From Pezicula radicicola (Eukaryota; Ascomycota; Leotiomycetes; Helotiales; Dermateaceae): a DNA stretch of 64,000 bases. The position numbers and the translations under genes were made by a program. The notes beneath the pieces were generated by a model. It saw only the letters and a list, made by a program, of their open reading frames with translations. It had not been told where the DNA came from and ran no database searches. The stretch lies in assembly GCA_003008705.1 (NCBI GenBank), contig PDUO01000013.1, forward strand, positions 392,702 to 456,701, given 5' to 3'. Of the stretch, positions 1 to 12,043 are shown piece by piece. Positions within the stretch are counted from its first letter, which is position 1. The number at the start of each line of letters is the position of its first letter.

Positions 1-457
1 AATTCTCGATTCAAATCTCTGGCCTTCGGGTTCCAAATCCTAATGTTATTAATTGTTACTAATAGGTTATGCAAAATCTTGAGCACACGTAAGTAATTGA
101 GCTACCAAAACTCTCCTCAGCTCGCATTGTAGTGGTATTTCAGAGGTCTTGAAAATGATCTTCTTAGCCCATTTGATCAAGTAAATCAATCATATTGACT
201 GCTCAACACAAAACAGTTCTTGAAGTATTTTACTAGATCTCCTAGATGCTAGCTAGATTACAAGAACACGAAAGAGGAAGGAGAGGTTAAGTGACAGCTA
301 AGCGAGCAACTGTGATCTTCAAGACAACTACAGCCCTCCTTCCTCAAACATCCTTTTCTCAATTTCCAGCATCATCAGTTCACACATACATTATGGGCGT
401 CGGCTCTTATTGTTTATTCTTTGAGTAGTATTAACCCAAGTGACGGCTAGATTGAAG
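1..457. other. Intergenic, window edge
   Basis: No convincing coding frame on either strand. The stretch is AT-rich and serves at least as the upstream region of the repeat protein that starts at 458. Nothing else is recognisable. Confidence 0.5.
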
Positions 458-1576
458 ATGTCCTCCGGGAAACAGCGGGACAGTGGCGGATCGAAAAGAG
501 ACAAAGGAAAGAAACCTGAAAGTAGGGTGGAGAATACACAGCCGATGAGGCCACCGTTTCTATCTCCTCAAGATCCACTTTATGTCGACACTTCAAATCG
601 AAGTCTGTTCGCACCACATCAAATGCCTCGGCGTCGTTCACCAGGCTGGCGCGAGCGATCGAACATAATCCCTGCAGGACCATTTGCCTTCGAAAGTGTT
701 CAATCAAATACGAACCTGGAAGCAGATGCTGAGAGCACTGGAAAAGCAAGTACGAAAACAAACCCAAAATCCCAGTCATCTGTATCGGCAAAAAGAAAAA
801 GAGCGACCTCTGAAGATAGGAACGATCCTAGTACAACTTCTGCGCCTGCAAGCAAGTCGAACTCGAAGAGGCGTACAAAGACAACTAGTGATCAAGATGC
901 TCCTGATAGTAATTATTTGCACCACAGTAACGTACAACAAGAACTTGGAAACCCTTCACTAGCTGCAATTCTTTTCCCAGAGGACTACAGTCTAGCTCCC
1001 ACAGAGAAGCTAGGGCATCGACCATCAGATTCTTCGCTGGCTTGTACAGAGCAGGCAGAGAGTCAACTAGATTCTTCAATTTCGGATCGTGCTCACCTCC
1101 CGCGTAGGGGATCTCGACAGTGGGATACAGTCCCTTCCCATCGTGCTCCGATTCAAGATGATTCTGAATCCCTAGAGTCTGGAGAAATTCGATCATCACC
1201 AGATGGTGTGTCTTCCACTCATACTTCGGCTCGAGATAATTTCGGGCACCTGGGACCATATAGAATCTCTTCGCATCGTAGTCCGACTCGATATGATTCT
1301 GAACGCCCAGAGCGTCGACAACATCGGCCACCAGATGGTGTCTCCTCTAGTCATACTCCGTCTCGATTTATTAGAGGGCACCTGGGACCATATGCCGTCT
1401 CTCTACCCCGTTCTGAGCGCAGAGAACCTCGAAGACATCACTTAGCAGGTAGCGACTCTTCGCGTCGTATCTCTATCCCCTATTCTGAGCGCCCCCCAAG
1501 GCCTCGAGAACCATCAGGTAGATCCACCCCACGACGTTTTTCAACCCGACCAACCCATGGGCCCCCAGAGACTTGA
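458..1576 (+). CDS. Disordered Ser/Arg-rich hypothetical protein with 44-residue repeats
   Basis: This is an open frame of 372 codons starting at the ATG at 458; the frame opens at a GTG at 440, which I do not take as the start. I do not recognise the protein. The N-terminal half is rich in Lys, Ser and Thr with KRKR-type basic patches that could be nuclear localisation signals. The C-terminal half is built from degenerate repeats: the block starting PDGVSSTH (codon at 1199) recurs as PDGVSSSH (1331), a 132-bp (44-residue) period, and both copies contain GHLGPY. There are no transmembrane segments and no enzymatic motifs. It could be a recently expanded, lineage-restricted protein or a non-coding repeat that happens to stay open. 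No intron is needed. Confidence 0.45.
   Translation: MSSGKQRDSGGSKRDKGKKPESRVENTQPMRPPFLSPQDPLYVDTSNRSLFAPHQMPRRRSPGWRERSNIIPAGPFAFESVQSNTNLEADAESTGKASTKTNPKSQSSVSAKRKRATSEDRNDPSTTSAPASKSNSKRRTKTTSDQDAPDSNYLHHSNVQQELGNPSLAAILFPEDYSLAPTEKLGHRPSDSSLACTEQAESQLDSSISDRAHLPRRGSRQWDTVPSHRAPIQDDSESLESGEIRSSPDGVSSTHTSARDNFGHLGPYRISSHRSPTRYDSERPERRQHRPPDGVSSSHTPSRFIRGHLGPYAVSLPRSERREPRRHHLAGSDSSRRISIPYSERPPRPREPSGRSTPRRFSTRPTHGPPET
1199..1460 (+). repeat. 132-bp imperfect tandem repeat inside the disordered protein
   Basis: The string ccagatggtgt at 1199 recurs at 1331, and gggcacctgggaccatat at about 1245 recurs at about 1377. A weaker third unit precedes them (about 1090-1198) and degraded pieces follow to about 1500. 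The period is a multiple of three, so the frame is kept. Confidence 0.7.
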
Positions 1577-2516
1577 CAATAAACACCTGGCAATTCTTAT
1601 CCACTGGAATAATTTCTATTGATCGGCTTCTGGGCGCTCTTCCTAGCAAAAGTACGGACAGTGAACGAAAAAGTGAGTCAATTTTCAGGAAGCAAATAAT
1701 ATCAAGGCGAAGGATGAGACAGAAGATAGTGAGAATAGGACAATACGGGGGTTGGCTAAGCAAAACAGTTTTGCGCAAGGACGACCATGCTGTATTCTAC
1801 TGATGGTACAGTAAACTCGCTCTTTGTGTGATTGAGATAGCTAGGTTAATAGAAATGTACCACCACCATAACTCAGAACTTAGGATTATGACTGAGGATG
1901 ATGAGGAGAAATAGAGGAGCCCGTGGTAAGAAATTAGACAAACATGCATTCCCAAGGTTTGTTTCAACTGACCTTCTTTAACAGTGAGTTTCTTCAACTA
2001 TAATATGACTACCATGCCATCGAAATTGGGAGAAGCTCGAGTTAGGATGTATATATACATTTACATAAGTATAATTACTGGTTTAAGCTCGCACCGTAGG
2101 TAAACTCTGCCGCTCGATGATGTGATATGTTATCCTCTGCATATCATACATGCCATCGCGTCACGCCCCCTCGGCGATTCACACTCCTTCCTGGAGTAAG
2201 AACGGTAGATCTCTTAGTCTCTCCACGGGAACCGGCTGTTCTAAGGTCTGCTTTCCCTCATGAATAGTTGTAGCAGGCTTGGTAAGAAGGCCAAGATACC
2301 ATATGCTACATTAAAAAGACTTGTTGTCGTCAACCACATGAGCTGTCATCTCCACGCACCTCAGATTGCGATGCGTTATGTTGTGGCTTGTAGGCTGCTG
2401 AGACACGAGGGTCGTTAGTTTTCGCAATTGAGAACAAGACTACGACTGAGGACGAGGACAAAGGTTGTGTCAACACAATTTTGGCTTTGTGCAATCCTTC
2501 CCCTTATTCCATATTA
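1577..2516. other. Intergenic, AT-rich
   Basis: Only short unsupported frames are present. It lies between the 3' end of the plus-strand repeat protein and the 3' end of the minus-strand interrupted gene, so it is probably two 3' UTRs plus spacer. I see no repeats or RNA genes here. Confidence 0.4.
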
Positions 2517-3518
2517 TCAATGTTTCGCCGCGATAACTGTGCTGTCTAATTCCATAGGCACAGAGTTGATCGAATCATTAGTCGTCGCTGTGGAAAGCTC
2601 CTTTGCCGCGGGTGTATTGCTGGGAAGTTCTCCCGTGCGTTTAATTTCTGATGAGGCCCCCACCGGAGACCGCCGGGTTGAAGCTTCTACCAAAGGTACC
2701 ACAGGTAATGGTTTTCTCTTCGGCGCCTCGAGTAAAAGCTGACGAGAAGTTTCATTGGCGTCATTGGGAATAATGAGGATTCTAAACCGGCGAGCTTGCA
2801 TTTTCCTCACCTTCTTGGCCTTCTTATCCTTCTTATCACTTGTGTCCTCGGCAGTAGTCGTCTTTATTTCGCCACTGAGTTTTGGGAGCTCTAACCATGC
2901 ATTAAAACCTCTGGGTTAAAAAGTTCGCTCATTCCATTGCCTCAAAATTGTCCGAAGCTGTCCGTCGTGCATAAGCTCTTTCCTTACATTGTTAACCACG
3001 GCCTTGCGGTGAAGTGGTCTCGCTGCGTAATAGCCAGCTACTGGGCCAAATATAAGTAAACCAGCGGTTGATATGGTGCCAACTGTCACTCCGGTACTCC
3101 ACGCGACCCAATCTGAAGCAAACGTAATTTTTGCTGCATCCACAATCTCGTTTGTGAATAGGTGCCATTGATCATGTGTGATGCCATATTTGTAAAGTCG
3201 TTCATCGAATGGAAAGCCCGACGAGAGCGAGTCTTCCTTTGTCGCTATTACGAAACGATTCCCAACTGCAGAGGATATTGACTGTGCTGGAGATGTAACA
3301 CTTTCAAAATAGACTGGTGGCTGATTCTCGGGGCTCGTATGCTCTTCATTGATTCTTGATTGAAAGCGTGTAAGCATATGAATATTTCTAGTTGATGACT
3401 AGATATGGACCTACTTTGTAGCACTGCTATTTGCTGGATAGTGATCTAACTTCCTCATAGAGCTATTGCTACCGCGATAGCCCATACTAGTCGATAGATG
3501 CTTCAGAGTATCATTCAT
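2517..3518 (-). pseudogene. Fungal hypothetical protein gene interrupted by one in-frame TAA
   Basis: Exon 1 is 3518-3415 and exon 2 is 3354-2517, with donor GTAGGT and acceptor AAG; the phase fits exactly. Exon 2 stays in one frame to 2517 except for a TAA at 2916-2918. Before the stop is a Gly/Ala-rich hydrophobic stretch (WSTGVTVGTISTAGLLIFG) that may be a membrane segment, then a conserved-looking end QWNERTF. After the stop the same frame continues as PRGFNAWLELP and a Lys-rich tail for about 130 more codons. From memory, this resembles a family of unnamed fungal proteins in which WNxxFFxPRGxxAWLE is uninterrupted. So the stop sits in the middle of a conserved block. Function is unknown. 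A nonsense allele, stop readthrough or a sequencing error would each explain it. Confidence 0.55.
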
Positions 3519-4690
3519 CGTGAATTTTTCAGTGTTGTGTGTTTTGATGGTAGAGGATATGTCGCTGCTACACGCAGAAGAAATGTGATAGGGGAGAAAA
3601 GAAGAACGGCTTGAAGAGGAGAGAAAATGGACCAAGCTAGCGCATCTTGAATTTACGTGAAGCGGCGAAGCTCTCGTGCTAGGAACCCTAGATCAACGCG
3701 AACGCTGCGAACGCTCTTCCAATTCTCGACTCCCATTCGTTCTTTAGCATTTGTTCCCACATCCACGCCGCACAAGGACGTCCATGCTGACTGACGATCT
3801 TGCTATTCCTCGTCTACTACTACAGACCCTAGTCAACAGTGATTTGGTGAAGGATTCGTGTAGAAAAGGGGGAGGAAGGCCTGTGCTGAGAATAAGCATC
3901 TGACATTCAGTATAAGCTTTAAGCGAATATCGCCTAAGCCCCTTTTCGTCCTGATCAAATTGTATACTTCTAGTGGTTGAAAGAACCAAGGTCTTCATTG
4001 GGTCGTTCGTACAATTTACTGTGCCTGCCAGACTTGGAACTGCAAGTCTGGGATATCAGCCCTATGACAAACAACCACGAGCACCAGCCATTAGGCCAGG
4101 GCATGTGCGCGTAGGTGCCCCAAATAGGTACTACCTATACAATTTTACAACTGCTCATAAATAAATAAAATTATAGACTCTGTAGCTACATGCCATATGC
4201 TCTGTAATTCTAAGCAGTACAGTAGCAGGACAAGCCATAACAGTAAAATGAAGTAGCTTCGAAGTAAGCTACTTTTGTTTCTTAAATGCGTAAGTGCAGC
4301 CATAACTTTGCAAATATTCCGGCCCTACTGCACTGTCAGTTTCAACCTTGGTTAGTAGCTGAAGGGATCTATGACTGCTGTTAGGATCTTGCCTTAGCGG
4401 ACATTTGAAGCTTACGTTGATCTAACTGGCACAAGGCTATGATGTCTCTAGGAAGGCTCAGTAGTTGCTTCGCCTTCTTACCACACTAAGCTACAGACAT
4501 TCACTGCTATTTTGTGGGTCGCCTAGCGTTTTTTAGATCATAGTACTGCATGTTCAAAAGTTGTCGGTAGCTCCACTGGTATATAGTGGACTTGATTTCC
4601 AGCCTTGTCCCTTCTTTATATCTTTCTTTAGCTCGAGCTTCACTCTCAGATACCCTTATTCTTTCCTTTGTCACCAAGTCAACTGAAAGC
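3519..4690. other. Intergenic between two interrupted genes
   Basis: AT-rich spacer between the divergent 2517-3518 and 4691-6354 genes. It contains a small inverted repeat near 4251-4276 (gtagcttcgaagtaagctac). A minus-strand frame of 102 codons at 4507-4815 is antisense to the RTA1-like first exon and I do not support it. Nothing else is seen. Confidence 0.4.
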
Positions 4691-6354
4691 ATGTCTTTCA
4701 CAACAGCTTCAGCAACCGCTACTAGCTCAGAAACTACTTCGAGTTCGTCTCCCAGTTGTGTTACTGGTGCACCGGACAGGAATGGCTGGGTTCCACCTGA
4801 AGATTGCAACGCCATCTATCTCTACCATCCGTAATTTATCTGGGCCTTAATTTTTGTTTGTCTGTTTGGGGTTGTTACTGTAGTCCATGTCATCCAATCT
4901 TTCTGGTCTAAAAAGGTAGGTACCTACAAAATTTCCCGATCAAGCATTTGAGCTGACGTTCATATTAGACCTTCTGTTGGGTGATAATCATGGGAGCTCT
5001 TTGGGAAACTGGTTCTTTCGCGCTCCGCACCTACTCAACAAAGCACCAACAAAATACCAATATATATACAATCTTATTCCTTCTCGTCCTTTTAGCACCA
5101 TTGCGTAAGTCAGATATTCTCAAGCTAAAATGTAGTACAAGAGCGTGGCCAATAACGAAACTAGTCATAAATGCTTTCGATTATATGATCCTCGGTCGTA
5201 TGGTATACTTTTACCTCCCAGACAAGAGGCTCTTCATCCGTGCCACGAAATTCTCCGGCGTTTTCGTTTGGCTCGACATCCTGGCTTTCCTTGTTCAACT
5301 CGGTGGAGGAATGATTGTTTCAGGAACAAAAGTCGCTCCTAAAACCATGCAACTTGGGATCCACATATACATGGGTTAGGGAATCTATCGTTCTGTTTTA
5401 TTATAACTATTCTGACGTTATTTTTCAGGTGGCATTGGACTCCAGCAGTTCTTCATTCTCTTGTTCTTCGGTCTAGTCATTGCCTTTCATCGAAGAATGA
5501 TAGCTTTGAAGGCCCAAGGTTCTTTTCTCAAACCCGGCTGGTTTAGGATGTTGTGTACTCTCTACGTGTCACTTGCTCTCATAACTGTATAACTAAATCA
5601 TACTTTTGTTTTCCTTATTTAAGAAAACTAACAAGCAAATAGGGCCGTATCATTTACCGCTTAACCGAGCATGCTCGCGGCGAATCTCCCAGTAACCCTC
5701 TACCTTATCATGAATTTTACTTCTACGTCCTCGATGCCACTCCCGTAAGTCTCAAGTTCTTGTAGCAAATTTACCCCTTCTTGGTTTAGTTTACTCATTG
5801 CCTCTGAATTAATATATGAATTATTCCCGATATGTCTAAGAAGAGTAAACTAACTCTGAGTTTCTGACCATCAGATGTTCCTCGCCATTCTCATTATGTG
5901 CATTACACATCCTGGCCACGTTTTCGTTGGGCCAGACTCCGAGTTTCCAAAGCTTAGTCGCAAGGAGAAGAAGGCTGCGAAGCGAGCAGAGAAGTTGGCG
6001 GAGAAATTGGGCAAGGATCATGAGAAGTTGCTGGGCTCACAGTATGAGTTTGGGGGCCTGGAGGAGGGTCGAAGTGGTTCTGCCACACCATTTCCACCGT
6101 CAGCACAGTATGGGAAGTATGGACAGTACGTGAATGTTCGACAAGGCGAGGGGCAACAAACAGGCTATGGAGAGAATTATGGGCATGGTGGTATGCAGCC
6201 GAGCCCAGTACCAAGCCCGCTTCCTAGCCCAGGAGTCGCCGCTACTCGTTTCTATACTGACAGAGCTTGCTATTTTCGTTTTCACTGTGGCGAATTGGCG
6301 TTTGAATGGATGGATTTTCTTCCTGATCGACTAGGTAGTATATGTCCTACTTAA
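4691..6354 (+). pseudogene. RTA1-like lipid-translocating exporter family gene, broken by one in-frame TAA
   Basis: The product is an RTA1-family membrane protein, a seven-span fungal family linked to lipid translocation and to 7-aminocholesterol and stress resistance. Inferred exons are 4691-4915, 4971-5374, 5429-5586, 5643-5744 and 5875-6354, with the first two junctions approximate by a few bases. Visible landmarks are NGWVPPEDCNAIYLYHP near the N-terminus, hydrophobic spans in every exon, WETGSFALRTYSTKH, GGIGLQQFFIL, VLDATPMFLAILIM, and a charged, Lys-rich cytosolic tail in the last exon. A TAA at 4832-4834 falls between YLYHP and FIWALIFVCLFGVVT, inside the first membrane segment, with the frame open on both sides. 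Splicing it out (possible GT at 4831) destroys the frame. Translation from a downstream ATG would lack the first membrane span. The gene is probably a nonsense allele in this strain. Confidence 0.75.
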
Positions 6355-6550
6355 ATACACACAACATGGGCGAATATTTTTATTCCCTTATGGGAATCGT
6401 GAGTACAGTATGGATTTATTATGCAAGGTAGAAATCAAATAAGTACAAAAATAGAGTAACTTAACACAAAAAAGCCAAACCAATGCAAAACAACGCTGGC
6501 TGCCCGGGCAGTCTTCAAAACTCCCAACACCGTCCAATGCAGTCATTAAT

Positions 6551-8779
6551 TCAACTCCTTCCAAACCCGCCTTCAACACCCCTAACGAATTCACTCACCT
6601 CGAACGCCAATCTCCTAGCAGACTTCTCATCAAGTCTCTGACCCTCCATAACTCTCACAACAATAGCCGCACAATCTTTCCTCAACTCCACACCAGTCAT
6701 GCCATCAAATTCTTCTTTATCTCGAGTCTTCTTCACATAAACTGTTAGATCAGGACCAACAATGCCACGCCACAGGGTAGCCATCCATTGCCAGTGGTCG
6801 ACGGGTGCGTAGGAATCATTGATCGGTATGCGGAGGGCAAACTGGTCCGAGGTTGTGAGTGAGAAGCCTTCTGGAAGCAGGGCTACTGGTAGGATTTTGA
6901 CAGGATCTGAAGCGGAGCGTTTTGTGAGGCCGGGTTCATTAGGTGGCGGAGAGGGGGCAGTAGTAATATGTTTGAGGATAGCTTGGGACTTTTTGTGCCA
7001 TTTTGATATCGTGGACAGATAATCAACGAAAGGATCACTTTCTTCTTTCGCAGCTGCAGATTCATCCCCGATTTCTTTCATTTCTGTATCGGGGTCTCGA
7101 ACCTGTGTAATATTTGGAGAGGAAACAGGAGCAGTCCATGTCTTGACAGCAAGACCGGCTTCTTTATTTAAAGCATCGTTGAGGAATGCTCCAATTTCTG
7201 ATACAAGAGCATTGTCTGATCCTTCAACAGCAATAATGGCGCCACGGACTTCATGTGCCGGACTGGTTGGACCTGGTGGAGGCAAGGGGCCTGATATTTT
7301 TGAGAGAACCTTAACTTTATTAAGATATGGAATCGTCATCACCATTGCTTCCACACTTCGGGCTTGGCTTTCACGACTCTCTGCGCGCAACTCAGGTCTC
7401 ACTGTTGCAACAGGAGTCGAGCTTGAAAGCTGCGTTTGCAAAGGTGGAAGACGTAGCGATTCATCAAAAGTGTTGGCACGGGTCGGATATTGGTGCCGTG
7501 GTTGGTGAAAAACGGGGGACTGTGGAGGAGGTGGCCCCATTGTTGAACGAGGAGGAAATGGTCCTTGACCTGGAAACTGCTGTGGTGCTCTATATCCTGT
7601 TGCGGACATTGGTGGCCCATTCCGCGAGAAAGACTGTGGAGCAGAATAAGAGATTGGCGAGGGCGAGGGATAAGCCCTTTGTGGGCCGTCATTGAAACGA
7701 CAACGCTTTTGATCTGGGGATATATCCATAGGCTCATCCCGTTCACGAAGAGTTTGCAAGGGCTGTGGTGGGGCGTATTGGCCACGGCGGTGTGTTTGTT
7801 GGTGAGAAGGAGCTGTCCGAGGGGTGTCCATTCTGCTGTCTTGTGACGAATATCGAGACATCTCGTCCGTCCGTGATGAATTAGGTGTGAAAGGGGGTAG
7901 CAGACGGTCGTTTCGAGGGTCTGCTGATCCAAACGAAGGCGTGAACGGGGTCATAGGCGTACTTGGTGTAGAGATATAACGGCCGTTGCACTTCGGACAA
8001 CGTATGGGATCGTCAGAGGAGGAGGATGAAAGTGGTTTGATTCCGTTTGGCTTGCCTGCACGTCGTGGTTGATATCTATATCCTGGATACTGTCTCTGGT
8101 GACGCTGCTTTTCTTCCTGTTACTCAAGAATCAGTACCTTATCATTAGAGAATAACTGTACCCCCACACACCTCTGCAAGCCTCTTCCAGTCGTTTTTGA
8201 TCTCGGGCGGTGTTTCTCTCCACTTTTCACCAATAATCTTTGATATCTCTGGATTTGCAAGTCCGGGATGTTGAGCAACGACTTGGGCCTGGTAATGTTG
8301 ACGATAGAGGATAAAGGCTATAAAGGACTATTAGCATCTAAATACAATCAAAGGCAGCCACTGCAGCCAACAAAGAGGATATAACGCCAGGGCTTGCAAA
8401 AAATCACGAATAGGAAAAGAGAGCATTTGAAAGGGAGAGAAGGCCACGCACCGTTTCGAGGCCGTGGAATCTTCGGGTCTGGTTGACAAAGGCACACCTG
8501 CTCTCTGGAATCAGAAGTTCGTGGGCCACTTGTGCTCGCGCTGTTGAGAGCAAGATCTCCTATGCGTGGGTGGTTTGCACTTTCGGTATCGATAGACGCT
8601 GCTCGCTTTCTTGTCAAACGGAACGGTGGGGATTGGGAGTCTGGCGTCGGTGGTTCTGAATCCTTCTCTGGATGAAGCGGCCTCAGAGAATCACGCCGAC
8701 TAGATTCTGTTGAATTGCTTACTGGTGATCGAGGAATATCCGAGATCGATGATGCTCCAGTTCCACGAGGATCTGTCAT
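6551..8779 (-). CDS. HMG-box transcription factor (FMF-1/Ste11-like)
   Basis: Exons are 8779-8452, 8317-8172 and 8116-6551, joined in phase at GTGCGT and GTGTGT donors, giving 679 residues. A single HMG box lies at about residues 104-175 (starts KIPRPRNAFILYRQHYQ, then NPEISKIIGEKWR and EEEKQRHQRQYPGYRY). This sequence-specific form, with a conserved Asn after PRPR, is typical of fungal mating and sexual-development regulators such as Neurospora FMF-1, Podospora HMG5 and S. pombe Ste11. Just after the box is a RCPKCNGRY motif, which may bind zinc. The rest is Pro/Ser-rich and disordered until a more ordered C-terminal 250 residues of unknown fold. It should act in the nucleus. Assignment as an HMG factor is firm; orthology to FMF-1 is inference. 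Confidence 0.85.
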
Positions 8780-9377
8780 GATGATCTCGTTGAAGCAACT
8801 GGCGTAGATTTTCTGAAGACTTCTGGAAAGCTAGTTTCCTGGGAGAGGAGCATACAAGACTGGAATTGAAAAAGGAAATCAATGGGCTTCTTGTTGATCG
8901 AATTCTTTGTATGCAATGCCCATTGATGAGCAGGAAAACAATGAGTTTGCCGGTCACTGACCCTATAACCATGAAGCGGTTGTGCCATTATTGCAGGTGC
9001 TCAACAAAGGTCTCGGGAGAAGGCCTTTAGTGTTGCAGCTGTTTCGGGTGAAGACAAAGAAACTCTGGATCTCCTACCGCACGCGGCCATGCCGGAAGGC
9101 ACTAAGGCGATTGCAACGAGGTTCAGTTCTGCTTAGTAACTGACTTACCATGGGAACGCTGAAGGATGCCTGACATTGGCCCGACGAAATAGCTAAGAGA
9201 CTGAGGAATGTAGGCAAACAGATACACCGACCCTTGGACCCAAGCGAGATGTTCGCTAGTCACGTTTCTATCCTAGCTCCCATTCTGAGACCTGCAAACA
9301 GAAATACCCATGACGCCCCCACAACGAACGCGCCCTGCTTTTTGGAGGAACCACAAGCCTTTAACCATGCTCCCGAT
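8780..9377. other. Intergenic: upstream of HMG-box gene, downstream of rvb1
   Basis: Both flanking genes are on the minus strand, so this contains the promoter and 5' UTR of the HMG-box gene and the 3' UTR of rvb1. Overlapping minus-strand frames at 8700-8988 look like leader noise. Confidence 0.5.
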
Positions 9378-10875
<1,498 letters not shown>

Positions 10876-12043
10876 GACGATACCGGTTTACGTTGGGAAG
10901 AAAAAAATGAGAGATGTTGACAACACGATCCGAAACCTTTCAGTGATCCAATATCAATAGAAAACTTGTAGTGTTCATTTTTAAAGCGATGCGACGAACT
11001 TCACAGAAAAGCGAACGCGATCAGAGACGGGAGCTTGCTTGCTTAAATTTAGCGCGTGTGCCAAGTCTTAATAAGGCTGAGCGAGGCTGGATTTTACGAC
11101 TCAAATTCTCAGTGCAGCTTCTTTCTGGTCACGTGGTTGCAATATCAGAGAGTAAATACCTAGAGCTTCAGTGCAAATTCTCTCAAAACCCATCACATAA
11201 CATAAAATGCAAACTATTCCCAAAAGATCTATTGCTGTCTCTTTTCTAGCCAAGATAATTGTAAAGAGACCACGCATGTTAGAAGGCTTCACATTGGAAA
11301 TAATAAACCCAAGGGGTAAATTGGTGATTCATCATAGTTTGATTAGCAGGCTACTACTTTTCTAGTCTTACACAGGCAGGCAGGAGCATCCATTGTCAGC
11401 TTCCTTAAAAAATTCGTGGTTCACCCTGTCTTGTAAGTGCAAACAAACGTGAAAGTATGGCAAGATACGCTCTGCGTATTAAGGGCGCAATCAAACGTGT
11501 AAGCATGCTTTCTTAGTGCAGATCAGGCCTCGCCGCATTGTGATAGCAAAAGAACCAAAGAAAGGTTTGGAAGGGGTTCGAAAAAAGATCAGTGCGTCAA
11601 CCTATTTTCCTTCCCAAGCGCCTGCCAGTCCAGAGTAGAGTGATCGAAAAGCGACCCAGTCATTACAGTCATGCATGTCAAGTCGAGATTATCGAGCAAA
11701 TGAGAGCATGAGCATGTCAAACAGGGTCAGATCAATGCAATGCAAGCAGTCGAGAAAGTCAACAAGATCCAGCAGTTTGCCATCATTGTTGTATGTCAAG
11801 TCGTAGCCTGTCGTTTTGATCAAGATACCCAAGTGTGAACTGCAAGAGCGGATTGGAGTATGAAAACGAAAACTAGCGAGCAAGAAATATCGTCAAGTGC
11901 AAGCAAGCATGTCATGTTGGTCCAATAGGCGGAATCGAAGTCATGGTCTCAAAAGCGCTGATCAACCAAAATTATGTGCAAGTCATGCAAACCATGCAGT
12001 CAAGAGTGCGTCGAGATATCCGGGGAGGGGGCAGATACGCGCT
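10876..12043. other. Intergenic: upstream of rvb1, downstream of KH gene
   Basis: No supported gene. The left part is the rvb1 promoter; the right part is the 3' region of the KH gene. From 11660 to 12000 short words such as catgtcaagtcg and aagtcatgca recur several times, a loose low-complexity patch without a clear period. Confidence 0.45.

Noticed and set aside
5..45. tRNA-like fragment with gggttccaaatcc
   Set aside because: Only a loose B-box resemblance; no cloverleaf arms could be paired and no A-box upstream because the window begins there.
4507..4815. 102-codon minus-strand frame
   Set aside because: Antisense to the RTA1-like first exon, whose residues match the family; no independent support.
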